Notes under the pieces: generated by a model | What the model saw: only the letters and a program-made list of their open reading frames with translations | Told to the model about the DNA's origin: nothing | The model's database searches: none | Shown here: piece by piece, positions 37,245 to 45,868 of the stretch | Layout: every line of letters begins with the position of its first letter | Position numbering within the stretch: position 1 is the stretch's first letter | Translations under genes and position numbers: made by a program | NCBI GenBank assembly: GCA_910575545.1 | Contig: CAJTFH010000014.1 | Span: forward strand, 1-64,000 | DNA from: Bacteroidales bacterium | GTDB lineage: Bacteria; Bacteroidota; Bacteroidia; Bacteroidales; Muribaculaceae | Length of the DNA stretch: 64,000 nt | Direction of reading: 5' to 3'

Positions 37245-37706
37245 ATGGAAACTACACTTGTACTCATAAAGCCCTCAGGCGTTCAACGCGGCCTTGCCGG
37301 TAAAATCATTGCCCGTTTTGAGCAGAAAGGCCTGATTATCGCTGGAACGAAAATGATGCAGCTCAACGATTCTATACTCCGCGAGCACTATGCCCATTTG
37401 GTCGACCGCCCGTTTTTCCCATCCCTCGAGCGCTCCATGCAGTCTTCTCCGATAATCGCACTCGCCCTGCGCGGTGTCGACGCTGTTGCTGTTGTCAGGG
37501 CGATGACAGGCGTAACCAACTCACGCAACGCCGCTCCAGGCACCATACGCGGCGATTTCGGCATGAGCGGACAAGAAAACATCGTTCACGCTTCAGATTC
37601 TCCAGAGAATGCAGCAATCGAAGTAGCCCGTTTCTTCAAGCCTGAAGAAGTTTTCGACTACAACCCCTGCACAATAGCCTCAATTTACGCGCCCGACGAG
37701 AAATAA
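37245..37706 (+). CDS. ndk: Nucleoside diphosphate kinase
   Basis: It transfers the gamma-phosphate of ATP to nucleoside diphosphates through a phosphohistidine. The 153-residue protein starts at ATG 37245 (a TTG just before is not needed) and has the family's TLVLIKPSGVQRGLAGKII start and the active His115 in NIVHASDS. The GTIRGDFG segment binds the nucleotide. It is monocistronic, followed by a hairpin. Confidence 0.96.
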   Translation: METTLVLIKPSGVQRGLAGKIIARFEQKGLIIAGTKMMQLNDSILREHYAHLVDRPFFPSLERSMQSSPIIALALRGVDAVAVVRAMTGVTNSRNAAPGTIRGDFGMSGQENIVHASDSPENAAIEVARFFKPEEVFDYNPCTIASIYAPDEK

Positions 37707-37726
37707 CTCCATAACAGCGCCACAAC

Positions 37727-37752
37727 GCCTGATTAGCCCCGGCCAATCAGGC
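37727..37752 (+). terminator. Hairpin after ndk
   Basis: GCCTGATT pairs with AATCAGGC around a 10-base loop, 20 bases after the stop. No strong T run follows. Confidence 0.55.
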
Positions 37753-37918
37753 TTCAACAAAAACAGACCGATAATGTAAGTCGTCAAAACAACTTACTTA
37801 AAAATTAACCATAGCCATACTAACCACAGCGGCTTCTCAGGATAAGCGACTGTCCACCAGGCAAATCCGCCAATCTCTCCATGGAGCCACCCCAAATCTC
37901 TCTCCGGAGAAACAAAAC

Positions 37919-38896
37919 ATGCTTCAAAAAATATTTAAAACTCTATCACTCCTCTCAATAACGGCATTGTCAGCATTAAGCGCATCCGCCCAGACCTACC
38001 GTCTACCCGGCGCACACGCTGCCGAACACCAGGATCTCATTGCCAGACAGGAAAATATCGGAAACCAGATTTCTGTTAAAGACACCCAGGAATTCCTCGA
38101 CAACCTCTTTAAAGACGAAGAAGAACCTGAACTCGACATCTACACCGAAGCCTGGAACTCAAAGAGCGTTAACGCCTATGCAGGAATGCAGATTCCTGAC
38201 ACCAAAACCATTGACGTCAGCGAATTTGCAATGCCTTGTCCTGGCTACGTTACATCACCCTACGGCTACCGTCCGCGGTTCCGCCGCGAACATAAAGGCA
38301 TCGACCTAAAACTTCAGACCGGCGACACCGTCTATGCAGCATTCAGCGGTCGAGTACGCCTCACCAACTTCGAGCGCCGTGGATATGGCTACTACGTAAT
38401 CCTACGCCATCCCAACGGCCTGGAAACAGTCTACGGCCACCTATCCAAATTCCTTGTCGAACCAGACCAGGATGTTAAAGTCGGCGACCCAATCGCCCTC
38501 GGCGGGAACACCGGACGCAGCTTCGGCTCCCATCTCCACTTTGAGACCCGCTTCATGGGCACACCAATCAACCCTGCGGCCATCTTCGACTTCGCAAACC
38601 AGACCGTCCACACTGACACATACACATTCGACAAACACACATATAAGAAAGCGCGCAACTTCGACCCGGCTGCAAACACCGAATATGCCCGCCAATACCG
38701 GGCAACCCATCCCGCTCGGCCCACTGCCTCAACAGGCTCATCGAAATCAGCCGCCGCTTCCTATACCATCCGCCGTGGCGACACCCTCAGCCGCATAGCC
38801 TCGCGCAACGGTGTCACCGTGCGCCAGCTCTGCCGCCTCAACGGTCTGACCACCAAATCGAAGCTCCAGCCCGGCAAAAAACTCCGCCTCCGCTAA
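37919..38896 (+). CDS. Secreted M23 peptidase (LytM fold) with C-terminal LysM
   Basis: A 325-residue exported cell-wall endopeptidase or an activator of amidases. The signal peptide ends near residue 24. The M23 domain (about 108-215) has the zinc ligands His125/Asp129 in HKGIDL and His205-x-His207 in SHLHFE, so it should be catalytic. A basic, Ala/Thr-rich linker precedes one LysM (about 281-325; YTIRRGDTLSRIASRNGV). It probably cleaves peptide crosslinks. Confidence 0.92.
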   Translation: MLQKIFKTLSLLSITALSALSASAQTYRLPGAHAAEHQDLIARQENIGNQISVKDTQEFLDNLFKDEEEPELDIYTEAWNSKSVNAYAGMQIPDTKTIDVSEFAMPCPGYVTSPYGYRPRFRREHKGIDLKLQTGDTVYAAFSGRVRLTNFERRGYGYYVILRHPNGLETVYGHLSKFLVEPDQDVKVGDPIALGGNTGRSFGSHLHFETRFMGTPINPAAIFDFANQTVHTDTYTFDKHTYKKARNFDPAANTEYARQYRATHPARPTASTGSSKSAAASYTIRRGDTLSRIASRNGVTVRQLCRLNGLTTKSKLQPGKKLRLR

Positions 38897-38920
38897 TCCA
38901 ACAGCATAACAAATACAACA

Positions 38921-38954
38921 AAGGCGTTGTGTCGAAATTCGACCAACGCCTTTT
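38921..38954 (+). terminator. Terminator formed by the 5' end of repeat copy 1
   Basis: AAGGCGTTgTGTCGAA pairs with TTCGACcAACGCCTT, followed by TTT. It is 24 bases after the M23 stop. The second repeat copy carries the same hairpin at 39466-39499. Confidence 0.75.
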
Positions 38955-39097
38955 TGGCATCCGGATGGAGAGGGTGCTGTCAGAATGGTTCAGATGGTAG
39001 GAGCCTGAGGGTGAGGGTGAAGGGAGTTGACTAAGGTCAATGACCGAACCCGAAGCCCTCGGGCGACGACCCAGATGAGCCATTATGACACACCCTC
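38921..39097. repeat. 177-bp intergenic repeat, copy 1
   Basis: This segment matches 39466-39642 at all but two positions, in direct orientation. It begins with a terminator-like hairpin and ends with ATTATGACACACCCTC. It contains no convincing gene; the minus-strand ORF inside is conserved only because the DNA is. Confidence 0.92.
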
Positions 39098-39465
39098 TTG
39101 TCATGCATCTCCCGCCCCACCATTCTTATCAACCTCACCATCCAATTTCCGGCCGCCCCTTCTGTGTTCCGATTCAAAATTGTAGACAAGCACATCACCT
39201 CGACATCACCTCGACATCACCTCGAGATAACGCCCGCCCTCCGGCAACATTCGGCACTACCACCTTGACAGTCCCGCTTACCGGCGATGCCGAAAAATCA
39301 CTAATTATTTGCCGCCAAATTGATGCACGAGCGGTGCATCCCTACAATCCGGAGTTTTGCAACACCTACCCAACAAAACGATGTGCATTTATCAATGATG
39401 CCCAATTGTGACACGCCCTCACCACACCAGTGATTGCCCAGGTTCGATTTATATCGACACAAAAA
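39098..39465. other. Spacer between the two 177-bp repeats
   Basis: An 11-bp unit ATCACCTCGAC occurs three times in tandem at 39194-39226, the last with one change. A degenerate third copy of the repeat's 3' end (CAATTGTGACACGCCCTC) is at 39403-39420. I see no gene. Confidence 0.65.
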
Positions 39466-39642
39466 AAGGCGCTGTGTCGAAATTCGACCAACGCCTTTTT
39501 TGCATCCGGATGGAGAGGGTGCTGTCAGAATGGTTCAGATGGTAGGAGCCTGAGGGTGAGGGTGAAGGGAGTTGACTAAGGTCAATGACCGAACCCGAAG
39601 CCCTCGGGCGACGACCCAGATGAGCCATTATGACACACCCTC
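39466..39642. repeat. 177-bp intergenic repeat, copy 2
   Basis: Near-identical copy of 38921-39097, with T to C in the hairpin stem and G to T in the T run. It ends 31 bases from the fabF stop. Confidence 0.92.
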
Positions 39643-39673
39643 GCATATATAACCTAATTGTTATTGCTGACCA

Positions 39674-40939
39674 TTATTCCTCATACTTTTTCAAGATAAC
39701 AGTGGCATTATGGCCGCCGAATCCGAAAGAGTTGCTCAGAGCTGCGCGCACCGGGCGTCTCTCAGCCTTGTTGAATGTGAAATTGAGGGTATAGTCAATT
39801 TCCTCATCCTCATCACCCTCTTCGTGGTTGATGGTCGGGGGAACGATGTCGTTCTGGATGGCCAATGTGCAGAACAGAGCCTCAAGAGCCGCTGTTGCAC
39901 CCAGCAGATGACCTGTCATTGATTTGGTCGAGCTAATGTTGAGTTTCTTCACATCATCGCCAAACACCTTAACAATGGCCTTGACTTCTGAAACGTCGCC
40001 TACGGGAGTTGATGTGCCGTGAGTGTTGATATAGTCGATATCCGACGGCTTCATGCCCGCATCTTCAAGCGCACTCTCCATCGAGATGATTGCGCCCAGG
40101 CCTTCAGGATGGGTAGCCGTGAGGTGATAGGCATCAGCCGACATGCCGCCACCGGCAACCTCGGCATAAATCTTGGCGCCGCGTGCTTTTGCATGTTCCA
40201 GCTCCTCGAGAACCAGCACAACCGAACCCTCGCCGATAACGAAGCCGTCGCGGCTCTTGCTGAACGGACGTGATGCTGTGGCCGGAGAATCGTTGCGGGT
40301 CGAAAGGGCGTGCATCGAGTTGAAACCACCCACACCTGCGGGATAAACGGCTGCCTCAGCACCGCCTGTTAGAATAGCGTCGGCCTTACCCAGACGAATA
40401 AGGTTGAACGCATCAATAATAGCATTATTCGACGAAGCGCAAGCTGAAACCACACCGTAGTTGGGGCCATGGTAAGCATACTCCATCGAAATATGACCCG
40501 ATGCGATGTCGGCAATCATCTTGGGGATGAAGAACGGGTTGTATTTCGGACCCTGCTCGGCATGCATCGCATAATATCCGGCTTCCTCCTCAAAAGTGTG
40601 AAGACCGCCGATACCGGCCGCCACAATCACTCCCACACGGTTACGGTTGAGATTGTCGGCTTTTTCAATACCGGAATCCTCAACTGCCTGACGGGCTGCC
40701 ACCATGGCATATTGAGCATACAGGTCAAGCTGACGGAGCTTTTTGCGGTCAAAGTGATCTTCACCTTTAAAGTCTTTAACCTCGCAGGCAAATTGTGTCT
40801 TGAACAGCGACGCATCGAAATGCGTGATCGGTCCGGCTCCGCTGACCCCTTCCAATGCGTTTTTCCACGTTGTTTCAACGTCGTTGCCTATTGGGGTCAC
40901 GGCTCCAAGACCGGTTATAACTACTCTTTTAAGTTCCAT
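39674..40939 (-). CDS. fabF: 3-oxoacyl-ACP synthase II
   Basis: The condensing enzyme of fatty acid elongation. From ATG 40939 it has 421 residues (MELKRVVITGLGAVTPIG); an upstream ATG at 40969 adds 10 residues unlike the family. The catalytic Cys is in VVSACASSNNA and the histidines in NTHGTSTPVGD and SMTGHLLGA. Its substrate carrier acpP is 290 bases upstream on the same strand, the usual acpP-fabF order. Confidence 0.96.
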   Translation of the reverse strand: MELKRVVITGLGAVTPIGNDVETTWKNALEGVSGAGPITHFDASLFKTQFACEVKDFKGEDHFDRKKLRQLDLYAQYAMVAARQAVEDSGIEKADNLNRNRVGVIVAAGIGGLHTFEEEAGYYAMHAEQGPKYNPFFIPKMIADIASGHISMEYAYHGPNYGVVSACASSNNAIIDAFNLIRLGKADAILTGGAEAAVYPAGVGGFNSMHALSTRNDSPATASRPFSKSRDGFVIGEGSVVLVLEELEHAKARGAKIYAEVAGGGMSADAYHLTATHPEGLGAIISMESALEDAGMKPSDIDYINTHGTSTPVGDVSEVKAIVKVFGDDVKKLNISSTKSMTGHLLGATAALEALFCTLAIQNDIVPPTINHEEGDEDEEIDYTLNFTFNKAERRPVRAALSNSFGFGGHNATVILKKYEE

Positions 40940-41183
40940 TTCTCTATTGCGTGATAAGAGTGATATCATCTCCGCCTACGCCCCCCGTTCATTCCTGCAC
41001 ACCTACATATGCTATAAGAGAGACTCACAAGAATGGACAATGGAGGAATCTTGTTGCGGAGAAGTTATAGGATTGTCGGTTTAGACCCGGCTGCAATAAG
41101 CGGGAAGCAACTGCAACACACAACCGCAGCCTCAGCTAATACTCTAAAAACCAACAAAATATACCTCCTATAAATGTTTAAAT

Positions 41184-41206
41184 AGCCCCGGAAAATCCGG
41201 GGCTTT
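41184..41206 (-). terminator. Hairpin between acpP and fabF
   Basis: AGCCCCGG pairs with CCGGGGCT around a 5-base loop. It stands 25 bases after the acpP stop. Partial termination here would let acpP be made in excess over fabF. No strong T run follows on the minus strand. Confidence 0.65.
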
Positions 41207-41230
41207 ATGTCTCTTAAGTCCTAATTTGAC

Positions 41231-41467
41231 TTAGGCCTGAGCTGCTTCGATATAAGAGATAGCATCGCCAACGGTTGCGATACCTTCAGCCTTGTCATCG
41301 GGAATTGTAATGCCGAACTCTTTCTCAAATTCCATGATAAGCTCCACAGTGTCAAGGCTATCTGCGCCGAGGTCGGTGGTGAAAGCGGCTGTTTCGGTCA
41401 CTTGGTTTTCATCTACGCCCAGTTTGTCAACGATGATGGCTTTAACACGAGATGCAATTTCTGACAT
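41231..41467 (-). CDS. acpP: Acyl carrier protein
   Basis: A 78-residue acidic carrier for fatty acid synthesis. The phosphopantetheine site is Ser37 in [10 protein letters not shown]. The length and four-helix pattern are canonical. Two minus-strand -7 words lie upstream, at 41513-41520 and 41556-41563. Confidence 0.97.
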   Translation of the reverse strand: MSEIASRVKAIIVDKLGVDENQVTETAAFTTDLGADSLDTVELIMEFEKEFGITIPDDKAEGIATVGDAISYIEAAQA

Positions 41468-41512
41468 AATAATTTAGTTTTTGTGATTTTTGATTATTCT
41501 GATTTTGCGGTG

Positions 41513-41563
41513 CAAAGTTAAGCAATTCCTGAGAATCACATCGTCATTTGCGCCACAAAATTA
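41513..41563 (-). promoter_or_regulatory. Tandem -7 promoter words for acpP
   Basis: The minus strand reads TAACTTTG at 41520-41513 and TAATTTTG at 41563-41556. Either fits transcription into acpP, so two start sites are possible. Confidence 0.45.
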
Positions 41564-41639
41564 CAAAAACTATTTGGATATATTGGCATTAATTGGAGAA
41601 AAATTTCCTTATTCACCTTATATCCACTCCATATGCCCC

Positions 41640-42407
41640 TCATTCAACATACGGATATGTCACATCATGCAAGAACAATGGCCCCGCCGGCATCGACGTA
41701 CCGGCCGCACAACGGTCTTTCTTTTCTATAATTTCCCGGAAACGGTCAATATCAATCTTCCCGCGCCCCACATCAACCAAGGTGCCCACTACAGCCCTTA
41801 CCATATTACGCAAAAAACGGTCGGCCGTTATTTCAAACACCCATTCAGCCCCTCCGGGAAACGCCTCGCTTGACGGCAGACGCCTCCATTCAGCCTTGGT
41901 CACATGACATATATTGGTTTTCACATCAGTGTGGAGCTTGGAAAACGAAGTGAAGTCCTCTGTTTCGCATAACACCTGCGCAGCCTCGTTCATAGCCCCG
42001 AAATCGAGATTTTCGGGTGCTTTCCACGAAAGGCCTCCCGAAAACGGGTTCTTATTCGTATGGGCATAATAATGATATGTGCGGCTCGTGGCATCGAAAC
42101 GGGCATGAGCACCATCATGCACCGGCCACACCCGGCGCACAGCTATCGTCGGGCCAAGAATCGAGTTAAGCGCCCTGACAACATGCCTGTCATCGTCTAC
42201 GCACCAAGGCAAATCGAAATGCGCCACCATTTTGCTGGCGTTAACCCCCGCGTCAGTGCGCCCGGCACCGGTAATCGCCACCGGCACCCGCATCAGCGTT
42301 GAAAGCCCCCGTTCAACCGTCTCCTGCACACTAACCGCATTCGGCTGCGTCTGCCACCCGTGGTAAGGCCCGCCGATATACGCCAGCTCCATGAAATGCC
42401 TATTCAT
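41640..42407 (-). CDS. truA: tRNA pseudouridine synthase A
   Basis: It converts uridines 38-40 in tRNA anticodon arms to pseudouridine. The 255-residue enzyme has the catalytic Asp52 in GAGRTDAGV and the YIGGPYHGWQ start. The C-terminal FLRNMVRAVVGTLVDVG block is complete. It follows speA on the same strand after 56 bases containing a simple repeat. Confidence 0.95.
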   Translation of the reverse strand: MNRHFMELAYIGGPYHGWQTQPNAVSVQETVERGLSTLMRVPVAITGAGRTDAGVNASKMVAHFDLPWCVDDDRHVVRALNSILGPTIAVRRVWPVHDGAHARFDATSRTYHYYAHTNKNPFSGGLSWKAPENLDFGAMNEAAQVLCETEDFTSFSKLHTDVKTNICHVTKAEWRRLPSSEAFPGGAEWVFEITADRFLRNMVRAVVGTLVDVGRGKIDIDRFREIIEKKDRCAAGTSMPAGPLFLHDVTYPYVE

Positions 42408-42414
42408 ACCACCT

Positions 42415-42460
42415 TCCTTACGACTTACGACTTCTTACTTCTCAATTCCTACCTCTCACC
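42415..42460. repeat. Simple ACGACTTCTTACTTCT repeat between speA and truA
   Basis: Words TTACGACTTACGACTTCTTA and ACTTCT repeat here. They match those at 27690-27735 and 48216-48295. Confidence 0.6.
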
Positions 42461-42463
42461 CCA

Positions 42464-44362
42464 TCAATTCTTCTCCAAATAAGTATATCCATACAATCCT
42501 GAGCGGTAATTACTCAGAAATTCCCGCCCTTCTTCAGGGGTTATTTTTCCATCTTTCATCGCTTTCGTAACCCAGGTCTCAACATTCCTGACAAGTTTCT
42601 TAGGATTGAATTGCACATAGTCGAGAACCTCTGCAACCGTTTCTCCATCGATAATCCTGTCAATCTCATAATGGTCTTTATAACATGAGATATGCACCGC
42701 GTTAGTATCGCCGAACAGATTATGCATATCACCGAGAATCTCCTGATATGCACCCACAAGGAACACACCTATATAGTAAGGTTCACCGGGTTTCAGCGGA
42801 TGCACGGGCAACGACGACGATGTGCCGCCCGAAACTATGAAATTATCTATTTTCCCGTCTGAGTCACACGTCATATCCTGAAGAGTCGCCATGCGGGTCG
42901 GTTTCTCGTCAAGACGAGTGATAGGTATAACCGGAAACACCTGGTCAACAGCCCATGAATCCGGCAGGGACTGGAACAGCGAGAAGTTGCAGAAATATTT
43001 GTCGGGCAGCATTTTCGACACCTTCCGAAGCTCCTCAGGCGGATGCTTCATCTGCGCACCGATGTTGCCTACTTCGCGGGCTATCTCCCAGAACAGTTTC
43101 TCCGCCAACGCACGGTTGCGCAAATCTATTATTCCCAACGAGAACATGTCGAGCACTTCCTCTCGAATCTGAAGCGCATCATGCCAGCTCTCGAAAATGG
43201 TCTGTTGGTCAAGACGGTCCCATATCTCATAAAGTTCCTTCACCAGCTCATGCTCGTCACCCTTAAGGTCTTCACTATCCTTCCATGTAGGCAGCGAAGT
43301 GGTTTCAAGCACCTCGGTAATCAACACCGAATGATGGGCAGTCAGCGAGCGGCCGCTTTCAGTCACTATATTAGGTTGCCGCAAACCGTTCTTCTCACAG
43401 GCATCAACTATTGAATAGATGGCATCGTTGGCATATTCCTGTATTGAATAGTTCATCGAGCTTTCGCTGGCACTGGAACGGGTTCCGTCATAGTCCACCC
43501 CAAGACCTCCCCCTATGTCAACATAGTCAATCTCGAATCCAAGCTTGCTAAGCTGCACATAAAACTGCATAGCCTCGCGCAATGCGTTCTTTATGCGGCG
43601 GATTTTAGTAATCTGGCTGCCGATATGGAAATGGATAAGTTTGAGCCATCCGTTCATACCGTTCTTCCGCAGATAATCGAGAGCTTCGAGAAGCTCCGAC
43701 GAATTGAGTCCGAACTTCGACGAATCACCACCCGATTCCTCCCATTTCCCCGAGCCGGAATTGGCCAGTTTTATGCGTATACCGATAGCAGGGGTTATTT
43801 TCAGTCTTGTAGCAACCTCATAGATGGTTCTCAGCTCGTTGAGTTTCTCTACCACCAGAATGATGCGACGCCCCATCTTGTGGGCCAGCAATGCCAGCTC
43901 AACATAATTCTCATCTTTATAGCCATTGCAGACTATCAGCGCATTCTCATCTATATTGGTGGCGAGCACGGCATGGAGTTCAGGTTTCGACCCAGCCTCC
44001 AGACCAATGTTGAATTTCTTCCCATGGCTGACAATCTCCTCGACCACAGGGCGCATCTGGTTGACCTTAATCGGATATACTATGAAATTCTTAGCCTCAT
44101 AGCCATACTGCTCCGAAGCCTGTTTGAAACAATTTGAAATCTTCTCAACCCGGTTGTCGAGAATATCTGGAAAGCGCAGCAAAACCGGTGCCGTTATATC
44201 TTTCACCTGGAGTTCATCGAGAACTTCCCTGAGATCCACAGGAGCAAAACCCTCGCGGGGGGTCACCGTCACATTACCCTTATCATTGATGGAAAAATAC
44301 TGACGACCCCAACCGCTTATATTATATAGCTCAGCGCTATCTTCCACTCTCCACTTTCTCAT
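42464..44362 (-). CDS. speA: Biosynthetic arginine decarboxylase
   Basis: A PLP enzyme that makes agmatine for polyamine synthesis. The 632 residues match the long biosynthetic type. The Schiff-base lysine is Lys99 in FIVYPIKVNQ. A glycine-rich loop (VDIGGGLGVDYDG) contacts the phosphate, and the second active site contributes the C-terminal barrel. A well-formed promoter lies upstream. No agmatine-processing gene is adjacent. Confidence 0.95.
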   Translation of the reverse strand: MRKWRVEDSAELYNISGWGRQYFSINDKGNVTVTPREGFAPVDLREVLDELQVKDITAPVLLRFPDILDNRVEKISNCFKQASEQYGYEAKNFIVYPIKVNQMRPVVEEIVSHGKKFNIGLEAGSKPELHAVLATNIDENALIVCNGYKDENYVELALLAHKMGRRIILVVEKLNELRTIYEVATRLKITPAIGIRIKLANSGSGKWEESGGDSSKFGLNSSELLEALDYLRKNGMNGWLKLIHFHIGSQITKIRRIKNALREAMQFYVQLSKLGFEIDYVDIGGGLGVDYDGTRSSASESSMNYSIQEYANDAIYSIVDACEKNGLRQPNIVTESGRSLTAHHSVLITEVLETTSLPTWKDSEDLKGDEHELVKELYEIWDRLDQQTIFESWHDALQIREEVLDMFSLGIIDLRNRALAEKLFWEIAREVGNIGAQMKHPPEELRKVSKMLPDKYFCNFSLFQSLPDSWAVDQVFPVIPITRLDEKPTRMATLQDMTCDSDGKIDNFIVSGGTSSSLPVHPLKPGEPYYIGVFLVGAYQEILGDMHNLFGDTNAVHISCYKDHYEIDRIIDGETVAEVLDYVQFNPKKLVRNVETWVTKAMKDGKITPEEGREFLSNYRSGLYGYTYLEKN

Positions 44363-44425
44363 TCTTTAGCTGTTTTCAGTTCTGTTTTGTGGTTTACGCA
44401 ATCTCTCGCCGAGATTTGCAACTCA

Positions 44426-44454
44426 CAAAGATACGAAATATTAGCGTCATCAAA
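44426..44454 (-). promoter_or_regulatory. Complete Bacteroidota promoter for speA (-33 and -7)
   Basis: The minus strand has TTTG at 44454-44451, 17 bases, then TATCTTTG at 44433-44426. This fits the TTTG / TAnnTTTG consensus better than any other site here. Confidence 0.7.
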
Positions 44455-44465
44455 ACCAAAATAGT

Positions 44466-44473
44466 TAACTTTG
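44466..44473 (+). promoter_or_regulatory. -7 promoter word for apbE
   Basis: TAACTTTG matches TAnnTTTG, 41 bases before the ATG. It is back-to-back with the speA promoter. Confidence 0.5.
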
Positions 44474-44513
44474 TGCCTTACAGGCCACATCAAACACATC
44501 AAACATCATACAC

Positions 44514-45569
44514 ATGAAGACAAGAATAAGCGCACTCCATACATCGCGCATAGAGGCAACAATCGCAGCCGTCATAATCGCAGCATCCATTTTCACCCCC
44601 TCGTGCCGCCGGTCAGACCACTGGCGCATCACAGAAGGCTCTGTGTGGCGAACAACCTACCGCATCGTCTACGACTCGCCCATAAACCTCGACGACTCCG
44701 TCATCATCGAACTTAACCGCATCGAGCAGTCCCTATCCCCCTTCAACCCCGAGTCACTCATATCGCGCATAAACGACAACCGCACCGACTTCACAGACTC
44801 ACTTATCGACAGCGTTTTCGCAGTCTCAAGCCATGTCAGCGCCCAATCAAAAGGCCGCTTCGACCCAACCGTATCACCCCTCGTCAACATCTGGGGGTTC
44901 GGCACCGACGCTTCAGCGCGCCGGCGCGCTGAAGCAGACTCCGACACAGCACGGTTCACAGTCGCCCCCCAGCTCATCGACAGCGCAATGCAACTCGTGG
45001 GCATCAGCCAATGCCACATAACAGACGGTCGCATCATAAAAAAACATCCAGCCACCACTTTCAACTTCAGCGCAGTCACCAAAGGCTTCGCATGTGATAT
45101 AATCAACTCAATGTTCCGCCGCAACTCAGTCTGCAATTTCATGGTGGAAATCGGAGGAGAAGTGGTCGCCTCAGGCCATAATCCCGATAACAAACCGTGG
45201 CGCATACAAATCGATGCCCCCGATTTGTCATCCCCGGCCACCCACAACGCACTTCGCATAATACCTTTGGACAACTGCGCTGTAGCCACCTCCGGCAACT
45301 ACCGCAACTACCACAACACCCTGGCCTATGGCCGCGTCGGACACACAATCGACCCTGCAACAGGCCTCCCTTTCAACACCCCCACCCTCTCCGCAACCGT
45401 CATAGCCCCCACCGGCGCTCTTGCCGACGCATGGGCAACAGCCTGCATGGCCTCACACCCAGACTCCGCCATCGCCGCCATCTCCCGCCAACCCCACATC
45501 GAATGCCTCCTGGCAATCTCCACCCCCGACTCCATCCGGATAGCATCCACCCCACATTTCCCCCGATGA
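44514..45569 (+). CDS. apbE: FAD:protein FMN transferase lipoprotein (ApbE)
   Basis: It attaches FMN covalently to threonines of exported flavoproteins such as Rnf and Nqr subunits, in the periplasm. The 351-residue product has a signal sequence with a lipobox ending at Cys31 (FTPSC). Family motifs are present: SPFNPESLISRIN, AVTKGFACDI, VEIGGEVVASG, the FAD-contacting TSGNYRNYH and HTIDPATGLP. No Rnf or Nqr operon is in the window. Confidence 0.93.
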   Translation: MKTRISALHTSRIEATIAAVIIAASIFTPSCRRSDHWRITEGSVWRTTYRIVYDSPINLDDSVIIELNRIEQSLSPFNPESLISRINDNRTDFTDSLIDSVFAVSSHVSAQSKGRFDPTVSPLVNIWGFGTDASARRRAEADSDTARFTVAPQLIDSAMQLVGISQCHITDGRIIKKHPATTFNFSAVTKGFACDIINSMFRRNSVCNFMVEIGGEVVASGHNPDNKPWRIQIDAPDLSSPATHNALRIIPLDNCAVATSGNYRNYHNTLAYGRVGHTIDPATGLPFNTPTLSATVIAPTGALADAWATACMASHPDSAIAAISRQPHIECLLAISTPDSIRIASTPHFPR

Positions 45570-45619
45570 TTAAAAAACCGTTTAAATTTGATTAAAATTC
45601 AAACAGTTTCTAAGCATAA

Positions 45620-45691
45620 TAACGAATAAGGCTGTCTCACGACAGCCTTATCCTTTTATCTTTAACCTTAAATCTAATACCATGAAAAAAC
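45620..45691 (-). ncRNA. Candidate small RNA antisense to the apbE downstream region
   Basis: A minus-strand TATATTTG (45705-45698) would start an RNA near 45691. It would contain the A/U-rich segment with CATGGTATTAGATTTAAGG and end after a strong hairpin at 45651-45626 (ATAAGGCTGTC-gtga-GACAGCCTTAT). The size would be about 70 bases. The same hairpin can terminate apbE on the plus strand. I have an unverified memory of similar segments in other Bacteroidales. Nothing here shows it is transcribed. Confidence 0.4.
45626..45651. terminator. Terminator after apbE
   Basis: ATAAGGCTGTC and GACAGCCTTAT form an 11-bp perfect stem with a 4-base loop, followed on the plus strand by CCTTTT. Confidence 0.75.
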
Positions 45692-45697
45692 ACAGTG

Positions 45698-45705
45698 CAA
45701 ATATA
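45698..45705 (-). promoter_or_regulatory. -7 promoter word for the candidate small RNA
   Basis: TATATTTG on the minus strand, matching TAnnTTTG, with a suitable hairpin about 50 bases downstream. Confidence 0.4.
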
Positions 45706-45868
45706 GTAATTATACCTACTAAACATCCCCCACGGTTGTTTGTTCAGGGCAACATACACTTTAACACGCTTTAACATCTGTAACATTTCTATATCTCCCT
45801 AATAAATCGTACCTTTATATCCAAAATAAAAATAGTGAAAGATTACCATTAAAACATCACGAACTATT

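Noticed and set aside
38838-39104. Minus-strand ORF inside repeat copy 1, with a twin at 39449-39646
   Set aside because: The peptides are alike only because the DNA is duplicated; no start signal, low-complexity composition and a terminator hairpin inside.
39194-39226. Tandem 11-bp units considered as a CRISPR remnant
   Set aside because: Units are contiguous with no spacers and no cas genes are present.
45682-45774. 30-codon ORF (starting MKKHSANIVI) after apbE
   Set aside because: No conserved feature, no own promoter, and it overlaps the candidate small RNA and -7 word on the other strand.
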